Counted from the stretch's first letter, positions 23,504-32,520 are shown. The stretch is 53,749 nt of DNA from an uncultured Lachnospira sp. (GCA_910587485.1 CAJUKN010000003.1:181113-234861); one strand, 5' to 3'. Program-made: numbers and translations. Notes: generated by a model from the letters alone, not told the origin.

Positions 23504-24355
23504 ATGAAAACCAATGAAAATAGTGCATCAAAACATCTTTCTTTTGAGGTATTTCCACCAAAAAAAGAAGGGGATTTTGAAGGTGCATATAAAATTGTAA
23601 GTGATTTGGCAAAATTAGAGCCAGAATTTATCAGTGTGACATATGGAGCTGGAGGAAGCATGTCTAAAAAAACAATTGATATTGCTTCTTATATACAAAA
23701 TGAATTGAATGTACAAGCGATTGCACATATGACTTGTGTGGGAAGCACAAAAGAAGATATTGATAAACTTTGCAGTGAATTAGAAACGCATAATATATAT
23801 AATGTTCTTGCATTGCGTGGTGACAGACCAAAAGATATGAGCGATGAACAATATAATAATCGAGAATTTATTTATGCTACAGACCTTATTGCGCGATTAA
23901 AGGAAAAAACGGGACTCAAATTGTTGGGTGCATGTTATCCAGAAAAGCATTTTGAGGCAGCGAGCATAGAACAAGATATTATTCATATGAAAGAAAAACA
24001 GGATATGGGTGTAGAGGCTTTTATCACACAACTGTTTTTTGATAATAAAATATTTTATCAATTTAGAGAATATACAGATAAAATAGGAATTACCGTTCCA
24101 ATTCATGCAGGTATTATGCCAGTTACCAGTGCTAAACAAATTAATACATCAATTTCGCTGTCTGGTTCATCAGTGCCTAAAAAGATGACAGATATTATAG
24201 CAAAATATGGAAATTCGCCAACCGATATGTATAAAGCGGGAATTGATTATGCAATAGAACAAATTATTGATTTACAAAAAAATGGTGTTGATGGAGTGCA
24301 TATTTATACGATGAACAAGCCCGATATTGCAAGACAAATTGTAGAGGCTTGCTAA
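23504..24355 (+). CDS. metF: Methylenetetrahydrofolate reductase
   Basis: The protein has 283 residues, the usual length of the bacterial single-domain enzyme. It reduces 5,10-methylene-THF to 5-methyl-THF using FAD, for methionine synthesis or one-carbon flow. Diagnostic motifs are the start SFEVFPPKKEGDFEG, SVTYGAGGSMSKKTIDIAS, the LRGDRP loop near residue 106, EAFITQLFFDN and HAGIMPV. A ribosome-binding site GTGAAAGGA lies before the ATG. It is followed by its own terminator, so it is monocistronic. Confidence 0.93.
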   Translation: MKTNENSASKHLSFEVFPPKKEGDFEGAYKIVSDLAKLEPEFISVTYGAGGSMSKKTIDIASYIQNELNVQAIAHMTCVGSTKEDIDKLCSELETHNIYNVLALRGDRPKDMSDEQYNNREFIYATDLIARLKEKTGLKLLGACYPEKHFEAASIEQDIIHMKEKQDMGVEAFITQLFFDNKIFYQFREYTDKIGITVPIHAGIMPVTSAKQINTSISLSGSSVPKKMTDIIAKYGNSPTDMYKAGIDYAIEQIIDLQKNGVDGVHIYTMNKPDIARQIVEAC

Positions 24356-24378
24356 GAAAGAAATTGGTAGCTCCTAAG

Positions 24379-24410
24379 CGACACCTGTTATCAGCAGGTG
24401 TCCTTCTTTA
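24379..24410 (+). terminator. Rho-independent terminator of metF
   Basis: GACACCTG (24380-24387) and CAGGTGTC (24395-24402) form an 8-bp stem followed by CTTCTTT. Confidence 0.75.
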
Positions 24411-24509
24411 TGTTTAATATACTATAATTTGAAAATAGATTCAAGTATTTTTGATACATATTAAAAGTGATAATTAAATAAAATTTATTTAATAGAATGG
24501 AGAACAATT

Positions 24510-25055
24510 ATGTTAGACCGATATATTGGGCGTCCAAATGATGAAATAGGTCGTATGGATAAAGAGATAGATGTATATAATATGTTAGACAAGCTTGGTA
24601 TTGTATATGAAAGAATAGACCATAAACCGGCTATGACAATGGAAGTGTGTAAGAGTATTGAAGAATCACTTAAAGCTGAAATATGTAAGAATTTGTTTTT
24701 ATGCAACAGACAAGGTACAAAATTTTATTTGCTTATGATGGCTAAAGATAAAAAATTTAAGACCAAAGAACTATCTTCTCAGATTGGTTCAGCACGATTA
24801 TCGTTTGCAAGTGATGAAGATATGATAAAATATCTTAATATTACGCCCGGTTCAGTTAGTGTAATGGGGTTGTTAAATGATACAAATCATAATGTAAGTC
24901 TTCTTTTAGATGAAGATGTCCTAAAAGGGGAGTATATTGGTTGTCATCCATGTATCAATACTTCAAGTATACGACTTAAGACAAAGGATTTACTGGATAA
25001 AATACTCCCATATTTAGGATATACCCCAATATTAGTTAAATTGCTTGGAGAGTAA
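24510..25055 (+). CDS. Prolyl-tRNA deacylase (ProX/YbaK family)
   Basis: The protein has 181 residues and one YbaK/aminoacyl-tRNA-associated domain, which removes alanine mischarged on tRNA-Pro. Segments that fit are YNMLDKLGIVYERIDHKPAM, CKNLFLCNRQGTKFYLLMM, the invariant-type lysine region AKDKKFKTKELSSQIG, ITPGSVSVMGLLND and the GCHPCINTSSIRL end. GGAG lies before the ATG. It faces the thiE-like gene tail to tail with 60 nt between. Confidence 0.87.
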   Translation: MLDRYIGRPNDEIGRMDKEIDVYNMLDKLGIVYERIDHKPAMTMEVCKSIEESLKAEICKNLFLCNRQGTKFYLLMMAKDKKFKTKELSSQIGSARLSFASDEDMIKYLNITPGSVSVMGLLNDTNHNVSLLLDEDVLKGEYIGCHPCINTSSIRLKTKDLLDKILPYLGYTPILVKLLGE

Positions 25056-25115
25056 AAGACTTAGGCATTAGCATGTTTTAAAATAAATGGTAATATAAAA
25101 GCTAAAGATAAGTGT

Positions 25116-25757
25116 TTAATGTTCCATAAAGCCAGACATCATACAGCCTCCTGCCGCGCCTGTAGATAATACTTCATTAATATTATCTAAAGAGATGCCT
25201 CCAATGGCATATACAGGCATATGGGCGGTTTGAACCACCTCTTTAAGAAAGTTTAATCCTTTTCCAGTAAGACCCGGTTTACAATTTGTTTCATATATAT
25301 TTCCAGCAAATATATAGTCACAGCCAAATTGCTTAGCAAGAAGGGCTTGTTCAATAGAATGAACAGAGGTTCCTAGCATAGTGATTGATGAAAGACGGTT
25401 GTCTGTTTTATTTGTCTTTATACTAGATTGCAAGTTATTCTGTTTGTTATCTTTTGTAAGAGGTATATTGTCTTTTGTAAGAATGTTTGACAATATAGAA
25501 ATTGGCAAGTGAATATAAGGGTGTTGAAGGACATAAGCTGCTTCTATATAATTATGTAGAATAAGTTTTGTGTCCTCTTTTTTGCATATTTGTAAAACAT
25601 TTTTAGCTAATGAAATATATTCTTCTAAAGGTAAGTCTTTTTCTCTTAGCACAATCGCTTTTGGGTGGAGTTGTGCAATATGCTTAATTTGCTGCAAATA
25701 ATCCGTTTTTTTACATAAATGACGATTGGTTATAGCAATAAAATGATTATAATTCAT
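25116..25757 (-). CDS. Thiamine phosphate synthase/TenI-like protein
   Basis: The product has 213 residues, counted from the ATG at 25757. The frame opens at 25769, but that ATG is part of ATGGAGATTTTTATG, where GGAG serves as ribosome-binding site for 25757. Family features are AIVLREKDLPLEEYISLAKN, KLILHNYIEAAY, TMLGTSVHSIEQALLAKQFG, FAGNIYETNCKPGLTGKG and AIGGISLDNINEVLSTGAAG. ThiE joins the thiazole and pyrimidine moieties; TenI-type relatives have another role. No other thi gene is adjacent, so substrate and role remain open. An insertion near residues 92-112, rich in Asn/Thr/Lys, is unusual. Confidence 0.8.
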   Translation of the reverse strand: MNYNHFIAITNRHLCKKTDYLQQIKHIAQLHPKAIVLREKDLPLEEYISLAKNVLQICKKEDTKLILHNYIEAAYVLQHPYIHLPISILSNILTKDNIPLTKDNKQNNLQSSIKTNKTDNRLSSITMLGTSVHSIEQALLAKQFGCDYIFAGNIYETNCKPGLTGKGLNFLKEVVQTAHMPVYAIGGISLDNINEVLSTGAAGGCMMSGFMEH

Positions 25758-25844
25758 AAAAATCTCCATTTCAATGATTTGTGAATATCATAGCAAAACT
25801 ATAGATAATAGTATAATACATTTTTGGTAATTATTGAATGAAAA

Positions 25845-25901
25845 AATAATTTGTGCTAAAATACTCACAGTTTTGTCAAAAGCTAAATAATTTGTGCTAA
25901 A
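25845..25901. repeat. Direct repeats in the thiE-like/Nudix divergent spacer
   Basis: AATAATTTGTGCTAAA occurs at 25845-25860 and again at 25886-25901, 41 bp apart (about four helical turns). The spacer lies between divergent genes, so the repeats could be regulatory sites. No regulator is identified. Confidence 0.5.
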
Positions 25902-25959
25902 GTGTATCATTCTATTGATTAATTCCTTAGTATAAAATACTTTAGAATAGGAGGAAGAT

Positions 25960-26409
25960 ATGAAAAGGACAACTATTTGTTACATAGAAAAAGAAAATCA
26001 ATATCTTATGCTTTACCGAAATAAGAAAAAGGAAGATTATAATAAAGGGAAATGGATTGGTGTAGGAGGAAAGATTGAATCTGGAGAAACACCAGAACAA
26101 TGTATTCTTAGAGAAGTTAAAGAAGAGACAGGATTGACACTTACAGCATATCAGTATAGAGGTATTATACGTTTTACATTTGATTTGTGGGAAGATGAGG
26201 AAATGTATTTATATACAGCTACAGATTTTGAGGGTGAATTAAATAAGGAATGTAGTGAAGGAGAACTTGCATGGTGTCCAATAAATGAAGTGATGAATTT
26301 GAATACATGGGAGGGGGATAGAATTTTTTTGCAAAAATTGATTGATGGAGAAACAGGTATTGATTTAACACTACATTATAAAGGCGATAAATTAGTTGAT
26401 GTAAAATGA
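25960..26409 (+). CDS. Nudix hydrolase (MutT-like)
   Basis: The protein has 149 residues. The Nudix box is complete: GKIESGETPEQCILREVKEE then TGL (about residues 37-59), with the REVKEE metal-binding core. The GKWIGVGGKIE approach and the WCPINEV segment resemble 8-oxo-dGTP diphosphatase-type MutT proteins. Such enzymes cleave nucleoside diphosphate-X compounds; the exact substrate cannot be read from sequence. GGAGG lies 7 nt before the ATG. It is divergent from the thiE-like gene. Confidence 0.9.
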   Translation: MKRTTICYIEKENQYLMLYRNKKKEDYNKGKWIGVGGKIESGETPEQCILREVKEETGLTLTAYQYRGIIRFTFDLWEDEEMYLYTATDFEGELNKECSEGELAWCPINEVMNLNTWEGDRIFLQKLIDGETGIDLTLHYKGDKLVDVK

Positions 26410-26432
26410 ATTATAGTTATGAAATGGTAAAC

Positions 26433-26559
26433 GTCAACCACCTATGAGGTAATACCACTTTAGATGGCAATATCTATTGAGGATAAAGGTCGAAAGTGCA
26501 AGTCGCTGTTATGACTGGGCGGTTACAAGCTCATTCCCTTTAGGTGATGGGTAGTTGAC
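26433..26559 (+). mobile_element. IS200/IS605-like end remnant, candidate omega-RNA/MITE
   Basis: The segment runs from GTCAAC (26433-26438) to GTTGAC (26554-26559). The 3' part, with GACTGGGCGGTTACAAGCTC, CCCTTTA and GATGGGTAGTTGAC, resembles the right-end hairpin and guide-RNA scaffold region of IS605/TnpB elements as I remember them. No transposase frame is present. It lies directly before the MATE gene and may have been kept as a leader. A true riboswitch for that gene is the main alternative. Confidence 0.4.
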
Positions 26560-26581
26560 TAGAATAGAAATGAGGGTTAAA

Positions 26582-27913
26582 ATGTTATTTAGTGCAAGAG
26601 ATTTAAGAAAATTAATCATACCTTTAATATTTGAACAATTATTAGCTGTCAGTGTTGGATTAGTTGATGTGCTTATGGTGTCGCAATCAGGTGAGGCGGC
26701 AATTTCTGGCGTTGCTCTTGTTGATAATATTAATCGATTGATTATTCAAGTTATGGCGGCACTTTCTACAGGCGGTGCCGTTGTTTGCAGTCAGTTTATA
26801 GGGAAAGGGAAAAAAGAAGATTCAAGAAAAGCAGGGGCGCAATTAGAGACTGTATTATTTATTTTTTCAATAATAATGACATTGTTTTCAGTTATTTGTA
26901 CAAGACCACTTTTGGGTGTTATCTTTGGAAAGGTTGAAGAGAGTGTTATGGAGTGTGCCGTCCTTTATTTTGTTGTGACTTCCATATCCTATCCATTTCT
27001 TGGTGCTTACAATGCAGGAGCAGCTATTTTTAGAAGCATTGGCAACAGTAAGATAAGTATGGAAATTAGTGTTTTAATGAATCTTATTAATGTTGGTGCA
27101 AACGCTTTATTTGTGTTTGTATTTCATTGGAGTGTATTTGGAGTGGCTTTTGCAACATTGCTTTCAAGAGTAACAGCCGGTATTGTGATGACTGCATTTG
27201 TATTAAGTCGTAAAAATCCTGTGAAAATAGAAAGCATTTCAGAATTAAAACCGATGGCAAGCATTATAAAGAAAATTTTGACTATTGGCATACCAAGCGG
27301 CATTGAAAATGGTATGTTTCAGATTGGTAAACTTTCGGTGACAAGTATGGTTTCTACGTTTGGAACAGCATCGATAGCTGCTAATTCCGTAGGATATACA
27401 ATTATTGATTTTGCCAATATTCCGGGCAGTGCTATGGGACTAGCTTTAATTACAGTTATTGGACGATGTATAGGTGCTGGCGATAAAGAACAGGCAAAAA
27501 TGTATACGAAAAAAATAATTAAATTTGCTTATATTGGAGATTGGGTATGTAATATCATACTATTTTTCGGAGCAGGATTTTTTGCAAACTGGTTTAATTT
27601 ATCACTGGAAGCCCATAAAATTGCAGTAGATATTCTTCATGCTTTCAGTATAACATCCTTATTTATATGGCCATTATCATTTACTTTGTCAAATTCGCTT
27701 CGTGCGGCAGGCGACGTTAATTTTACAATGACTGTGAGCATTGCTTCTATGTGGATATTCCGTGTTGGAAGTAGTTATTTGTTTGGAGTTGTGTTAGGAA
27801 TGGGTGTACTTGGTGTCTGGATAGGTATGTTTATAGACTGGGCGGCAAGGTCTGTCATGTTTGTATGGCGATTTGCAAGCGGACGATGGTTAAATAAAAA
27901 GTCATTAGCGTAA
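26582..27913 (+). CDS. MATE family multidrug efflux transporter
   Basis: The product has 443 residues with about 12 transmembrane helices. The ATG at 26582 is preferred because GAGGG lies before it; the longer frame starts at a TTG inside the upstream IS605-like element. Family features include FEQLLAVSVGLVDVLMVSQS near the start, AALSTGGAVVCSQFIGKG, the GAYNAGAAIFRSIGNSKISM loop and GIPSGIENGMFQIGKL at the half-molecule repeat. It should export drugs or metabolites in exchange for Na+ or H+. The DUF4317 gene follows after 27 nt and may be co-transcribed. Confidence 0.9.
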   Translation: MLFSARDLRKLIIPLIFEQLLAVSVGLVDVLMVSQSGEAAISGVALVDNINRLIIQVMAALSTGGAVVCSQFIGKGKKEDSRKAGAQLETVLFIFSIIMTLFSVICTRPLLGVIFGKVEESVMECAVLYFVVTSISYPFLGAYNAGAAIFRSIGNSKISMEISVLMNLINVGANALFVFVFHWSVFGVAFATLLSRVTAGIVMTAFVLSRKNPVKIESISELKPMASIIKKILTIGIPSGIENGMFQIGKLSVTSMVSTFGTASIAANSVGYTIIDFANIPGSAMGLALITVIGRCIGAGDKEQAKMYTKKIIKFAYIGDWVCNIILFFGAGFFANWFNLSLEAHKIAVDILHAFSITSLFIWPLSFTLSNSLRAAGDVNFTMTVSIASMWIFRVGSSYLFGVVLGMGVLGVWIGMFIDWAARSVMFVWRFASGRWLNKKSLA

Positions 27914-27940
27914 AAAACAGTTGCAGCATGGAGGCTAATT

Positions 27941-29089
27941 ATGATAAAAAAAGAAATTAATGAAATAAAATCCCTCTTTAATATTGAGGATTGTGGAATA
28001 CGCAAAATAGCTTGTTGTTATGTGAATGGTGAAAAGGAAAAAGTAACTAAATTTACAGAAACTTTTTTAAATTTGCCAGAAGAAGAACGACATAAATATT
28101 TTGATATTTTTAGAAAAACACTTTCTGGAACACAGGGAAAAAATTTGTTGGATATGAAATTTAATTTGTCGGCATATGGACAAGATGGCGCGCAGGCAAT
28201 GCTGATGGAGCTTAAGAATAGTGGTTTAGAGGATGAAAAACTCCTTGACGGTTTCTATGATAAAATTATTAAGTCCTATAATTATCCGGGAAACTATATT
28301 ATTATTTTAATTAATCAAACATATGATATACCCGGAAAAACAACTGATGGCATTGCTATGGAAGATGCTTCCGATGAAATTTATAATTATATATTATGCA
28401 GTATATGTCATGTTACATTGTCAAAACCGGGACTTGGCTATAATGAGGAAGAAAATACATTTCACAATCAAAAACAGTTTCATATGATAGATTTGCCTGA
28501 TATCGGTTTTTTGTTTCCAGCATTTAATGATAGAAGTGAGGATAGAGATATTGTCCTTTATTATACAAAGGATGTTAATAATTTTCAGACAGAATTTATA
28601 TCTTACATACTAGACAGTCAAATTCCACTTCCAGCAGGAAGCCAAAAAGAGACATTTCAAACATTAGTTACAGAAACGCTTGGTGAAGAATGTGATTATA
28701 AAACCATAAAAAATATACATGAGAACTTAAATGAGATGATACAGCAAAAAAAAGACGAGCCAGAGCCTGCTGTATTAGATAGAAATTCAGCAAGACAATT
28801 ACTGGAAAAAAGCGGCGTTAAAGAAGAAAAACTTGAACATTTTGAAGAACAGTTTGATAATGCCGCAGGTGAGAGTGGCAAACTTTTGGCAGCAAATGTT
28901 GCAGAGATAAGAAAATTTGAAGTAAAAACACCAGATATCGTAGTAAAAATTAATCCATCTAAAACAGACCTTGTAAAGACAATGGTTATTGAGGATAAAC
29001 AATGTTTAGTTATCGAGATAGACGAGCGGTTAGAGGTAAATGGAATTTCAGTAAATCCATATACAGGTGAGGTTATAGAGCATGAATGA
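27941..29089 (+). CDS. DUF4317 family protein
   Basis: The protein has 382 residues and matches the DUF4317 proteins common in Lachnospiraceae, function unknown. The N-terminus reads KKEINEIKSLFNIEDCGIRK, then CYVNGEKEKV and a central GTQGKNLLDMKFNL. A charged helical stretch (about residues 240-320) precedes a C-terminal KTPDIVVKINPSKTDLVKTM domain. There is no signal peptide or membrane helix. Its 3' end overlaps the start of the TtcA-like gene by 8 nt, so the two are coupled. Confidence 0.82.
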   Translation: MIKKEINEIKSLFNIEDCGIRKIACCYVNGEKEKVTKFTETFLNLPEEERHKYFDIFRKTLSGTQGKNLLDMKFNLSAYGQDGAQAMLMELKNSGLEDEKLLDGFYDKIIKSYNYPGNYIIILINQTYDIPGKTTDGIAMEDASDEIYNYILCSICHVTLSKPGLGYNEEENTFHNQKQFHMIDLPDIGFLFPAFNDRSEDRDIVLYYTKDVNNFQTEFISYILDSQIPLPAGSQKETFQTLVTETLGEECDYKTIKNIHENLNEMIQQKKDEPEPAVLDRNSARQLLEKSGVKEEKLEHFEEQFDNAAGESGKLLAANVAEIRKFEVKTPDIVVKINPSKTDLVKTMVIEDKQCLVIEIDERLEVNGISVNPYTGEVIEHE

Positions 29090-29903
29090 AGCCCAAGACA
29101 GTATTATGAAAAAGTTTAGAAAAGTAATATGGAGACCTTTTATACATGCTGTTCAGGATTATAAACTGCTTGAAGAAAATGACCATGTATGCGTCTGTAT
29201 CTCTGGAGGTAAAGATTCGATGCTTTTGGCAAAGCTTATGCAGATGCTTCATCGATTTAGTGATTTTCCATTTGAGGTGACATATCTCGTTATGGACCCG
29301 GGATATAATCAGTTAAACAGGGAAAAGATTGAGGAGAATGCCAAATTATTGGATATACCTATTACTATTTTTGAAACGCAGATTTTTGATATAACATTCG
29401 AGACAGAAAAATCACCATGTTATCTATGCGCTCGAATGAGAAGAGGAAATTTGTATGCAAAAGCAAAGGAACTTGGTTGCAATAAGATAGCGCTAGGTCA
29501 TCATTTTAGTGATGTGATTGAGACAACGCTTATGGGCATGTTATATGGAGCGCAGCTACAAGCAATGATGCCAAAACTGCACAGTCAAAATTTTGAGGGA
29601 ATGGAGCTTATCAGACCATTATATAGAGTACATGAAGATGATATTATTGCATGGCGTGATTATAATCATCTTACATTTATTCAGTGTGCTTGTCGATTTA
29701 CAGAAAATACAACGGTAGGCGCTTATGGAGACAGCAATTCTAAACGTATGGAAACAAAAGAAATTATTAAAAACATGAAAAAAATCAATCCAAATGTGGA
29801 AATGAATATTTTTAATAGTTTACATAATGTAAATCTTGATATGTTTTTAGAATATAAGTCCAATGGGAAAAGACATTCCTTTTTGGAAAATTATAATAAT
29901 TAA
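29082..29903 (+). CDS. TtcA-like tRNA 2-thiocytidine biosynthesis PP-loop ATPase
   Basis: The protein has 273 residues. The PP-loop is CISGGKDSMLLAKLM (about 41-55). CYLCARMRRGNLY (about 112-124) carries the CxxC pair used for an Fe-S cluster in TtcA, and GHHFSDVIETTLMGMLYGAQ is the conserved C-terminal core motif. Family members adenylate cytidine 32 of tRNA for sulphur transfer; TilS is related but lacks the CxxC. The gene overlaps DUF4317 by 8 nt. A long spacer with a candidate leader RNA follows. Confidence 0.85.
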   Translation: MNEAQDSIMKKFRKVIWRPFIHAVQDYKLLEENDHVCVCISGGKDSMLLAKLMQMLHRFSDFPFEVTYLVMDPGYNQLNREKIEENAKLLDIPITIFETQIFDITFETEKSPCYLCARMRRGNLYAKAKELGCNKIALGHHFSDVIETTLMGMLYGAQLQAMMPKLHSQNFEGMELIRPLYRVHEDDIIAWRDYNHLTFIQCACRFTENTTVGAYGDSNSKRMETKEIIKNMKKINPNVEMNIFNSLHNVNLDMFLEYKSNGKRHSFLENYNN

Positions 29904-29960
29904 TGTTATATTTTGTAGAATATTTGTGTGAAAAATAAATTGTTTAAGGTGCGTATTGTT

Positions 29961-29989
29961 TTGACATAAAACTCAACATAAAGTTACTA
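29961..29989 (+). promoter_or_regulatory. Promoter of a candidate small RNA or leader
   Basis: TTGACA (29961-29966), a 17-nt spacer and TTACTA (29984-29989). It would start a transcript about 220 nt long that ends at the terminator at 30188-30220, with no open frame of note inside. Confidence 0.45.
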
Positions 29990-29995
29990 AAAAAT

Positions 29996-30220
29996 TTATA
30001 AAATTTTGAGCTTAAATATTTTCGCATAAAAAGTAATATAAAAATGATTAAATTATATTAAAAAAATCATATCAATTTAGGAATATGTAGCAAATTGGAG
30101 AATATATATAGATTATAAGAAGTAATCTATCTCCATTTAAAATCCTTATGATATTTTGTTTATTAACAAAGAATTGTAGGGGAAAGCAGCCAGAAGGATT
30201 TGCCTTTTGGCTCTTTTTTT
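29996..30220 (+). ncRNA. Candidate non-coding or attenuator RNA upstream of the HD-GYP gene
   Basis: Between the promoter at 29961 and the terminator at 30188 lie a hairpin (ATAGATTA with TAATCTAT, closed by TGGAG with CTCCA, about 30097-30136) and AAATCCTT near 30138. AAATCCTT is complementary to AAGGATTT inside the terminator stem and could act as an antiterminator. The arrangement fits a riboswitch or an independent small RNA. I do not recognise it as c-di-GMP-I or -II. Confidence 0.35.
30188..30220 (+). terminator. Rho-independent terminator in the 29.9-30.4 kb spacer
   Basis: AGCCAGAAGG (30188-30197) and CCTTTTGGCT (30203-30212) form a 10-bp stem with one G-U pair, followed by CTTTTTTT. 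It lies about 150 nt before the HD-GYP gene. Confidence 0.85.
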
Positions 30221-30366
30221 ACTTTATGTTTGAAAATAGATTTTGATTGCTTTTAATAAACAAAGTATGGCATAATTATAGATATTAGTGTGAATACATA
30301 GTGTATAATAAATTTTATATATTTAAAATATAAAGACTATGTATAAGCATATGAGGGGGATTCTAT

Positions 30367-32511
30367 ATGAAAACAAAGGAAGATAAGATAAATCACAGTC
30401 TAGTAATTGGTTGGCTTGTGATAGTTGCTGTTTTATTAATATCCTATTTGGGCGAGGTTGTCAAAGGAGAACGTACAATTACCTATCTTTTTATTTTTAT
30501 GATAGTGACCGTTATTCCAGCAGTGACAGCTTATATTTTATATTTAAAAAATCATTCGATGAATGGTTTAAGATATTATATTGTAATAGGATATTTTTTA
30601 ATGTATTTATTTTGTATGATTACAGGAAGTACCAATATGGTATTTTCCTATATTCTTCCAATGTTGTCTTTTTTAGTTTTGTATCATCAGCCTAAATTAA
30701 TATTATATACAGGCATTGCATCCATTTTAATTAATATTGTATCCATTATTATTGAAATTGTTAATGGACAAATGACAATATCCAACAGTAAAGATGCCGA
30801 AATTCAGATAGCTTTATTATTGCTTTGTTTTGTGGGTTCTTATGTGGCAACCAAATTGTATGATAATATTACAAAGGAAAACTTAGAATATACACAGATG
30901 CTTAATGAAAAGAATAATGAAATTCAAAAGATGACATTTCAGGCTATTGAAACCATTGCAAATACAATTGATGCAAAAGATACTTACACACAAGGACATT
31001 CGTATCGAGTAGCAGAATATTCTGCGGCTATAGCAAAAGCACTAGGACTTGATAAAGAAAGAGTCAATAATATACATTTTATTGCACTTCTTCATGATAT
31101 TGGCAAGATTGGTGTGCCAGATTCGGTTTTAAATAAGCCTGGAAGACTTACAAATGAAGAATATATGTTGATGAAACAACATACGGTTATAGGTGGAGAA
31201 ATATTAAAAGATATTAAAATTTTACCAGATTTAGATATAGGAGCAAAATATCATCATGAACGATATGATGGAAAAGGATATCCTGATGGACTTTTAGGAA
31301 ATAAAATTCCATATGTGGCAAGAATTATAGCAGTTGCAGATGCGTATGATGCAATGACTACCAATAGAGTATATAGAAAGCATTTAAGTAAAGAAATTGT
31401 TTTAAATGAATTGGAACATGGAAAGGGAATCCAGTTTGACCCAGAAATTTGTGATGTTATGATTGAACTTATCAAAAACAATAAGATTAAAGATGTACAA
31501 GCACATGATGATGAAAATAATATTGATGATGCAATTCTTATTCTTAGTCGTGTAATGGAAAAGAATGAAGAAATTTCGGCAAAACGTGCAGATTTAGACG
31601 AACTGACAGGTATTTATAGTCGTAATTGCGGCGAACGTATGTTGAAAGAGCTGGTTAGTAAAAAAACAGGCTGTCTTATGATTTTTGATTTAGACCGTTT
31701 TCGCCTTCTTAACGAAAAATTAGGATTTATAAAAGGAGATTTCTTTTTAAAAGAAACGGTTGAGTGTATAAAAAATCTTAAAGAAGATATTGTTATTTCA
31801 AGATTTGGAAGTGATGAATTTGTAACATTTTTTGCAGGGGTTGTCTCAGAGGAAGATATCTGTGCTATTACCAATGAATTTTTTGATAAGATACACAAGC
31901 GTATAGAGCAAAATCAAGATTTGCAGGGATTGTCTGTATCTGTTGGCGTTGCAGTAAGAACGATGGATGAAATTTCTTTTTCAAGATTATTTCAAAATGC
32001 AGATAAAGCATTATATCATTCTAAGCAGCAAGGTGGCGGAAGTTATTATATATATAGTGAGAGCAATTTAACCAATAAATCAGATAACAAGAATGTTGAT
32101 TTTGAAAGATTGTTGAAGTGGTTAAGAGATGCCGAACAACATAATGATTTGCCAAAATCTACTTTTCAAGAGGTTATGGACATATACGATGACATTCGTA
32201 AAAATATGACAAAGTGCGAAAATCGTATGCAAATTGTTTTATTTACATTGCTTACAAATGCAGGTAAAAAGGTAATACCAGAAGAGACAGACAGGGCGAT
32301 GGATATTTTAGAGCGAGCTATCGCATATGCTGTTCCAGTTAAGGGCATGGTGAATAAGTTTAGCAATACACAAAGAATTGTGATGCTTCAATGTGATGAT
32401 AAGCGTCAAAGTACAGCAGTAGTTGAGCATATTCTTCTTGAATTTTATAAAATGTATGACCAAAAGGGCGTTTATATACATTACGATTTTGCGGATTTAA
32501 CAGATATGTAA
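30367..32511 (+). CDS. Membrane HD-GYP plus GGDEF signalling protein
   Basis: The product has 714 residues. About 1-165 contain six hydrophobic segments (sensor or anchor). About 190-370 form a complete HD-GYP domain: TQGHSYRVAEYS (about 208), LLHDIGKIGVPD (about 240) and HHERYDGKGYPDG (about 295). These domains hydrolyse c-di-GMP or related dinucleotides. About 410-560 form a GGDEF domain with DLDELTGIYSRN and the signature FGSDEF, a one-residue departure from GGDEF that may or may not be active. The last 160 residues are an unrecognised helical and beta domain. AGGGGG lies before the ATG. A long hairpin terminator follows. Two opposing activities in one chain suggest regulation. Confidence 0.88.
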   Translation: MKTKEDKINHSLVIGWLVIVAVLLISYLGEVVKGERTITYLFIFMIVTVIPAVTAYILYLKNHSMNGLRYYIVIGYFLMYLFCMITGSTNMVFSYILPMLSFLVLYHQPKLILYTGIASILINIVSIIIEIVNGQMTISNSKDAEIQIALLLLCFVGSYVATKLYDNITKENLEYTQMLNEKNNEIQKMTFQAIETIANTIDAKDTYTQGHSYRVAEYSAAIAKALGLDKERVNNIHFIALLHDIGKIGVPDSVLNKPGRLTNEEYMLMKQHTVIGGEILKDIKILPDLDIGAKYHHERYDGKGYPDGLLGNKIPYVARIIAVADAYDAMTTNRVYRKHLSKEIVLNELEHGKGIQFDPEICDVMIELIKNNKIKDVQAHDDENNIDDAILILSRVMEKNEEISAKRADLDELTGIYSRNCGERMLKELVSKKTGCLMIFDLDRFRLLNEKLGFIKGDFFLKETVECIKNLKEDIVISRFGSDEFVTFFAGVVSEEDICAITNEFFDKIHKRIEQNQDLQGLSVSVGVAVRTMDEISFSRLFQNADKALYHSKQQGGGSYYIYSESNLTNKSDNKNVDFERLLKWLRDAEQHNDLPKSTFQEVMDIYDDIRKNMTKCENRMQIVLFTLLTNAGKKVIPEETDRAMDILERAIAYAVPVKGMVNKFSNTQRIVMLQCDDKRQSTAVVEHILLEFYKMYDQKGVYIHYDFADLTDM

Positions 32512-32520
32512 ATATTTATA

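Noticed and set aside
29961..30220. c-di-GMP riboswitch before the HD-GYP gene
   Set aside because: The conserved elements of the class I and class II aptamers that I know are not present; it is kept only as an unassigned leader candidate.
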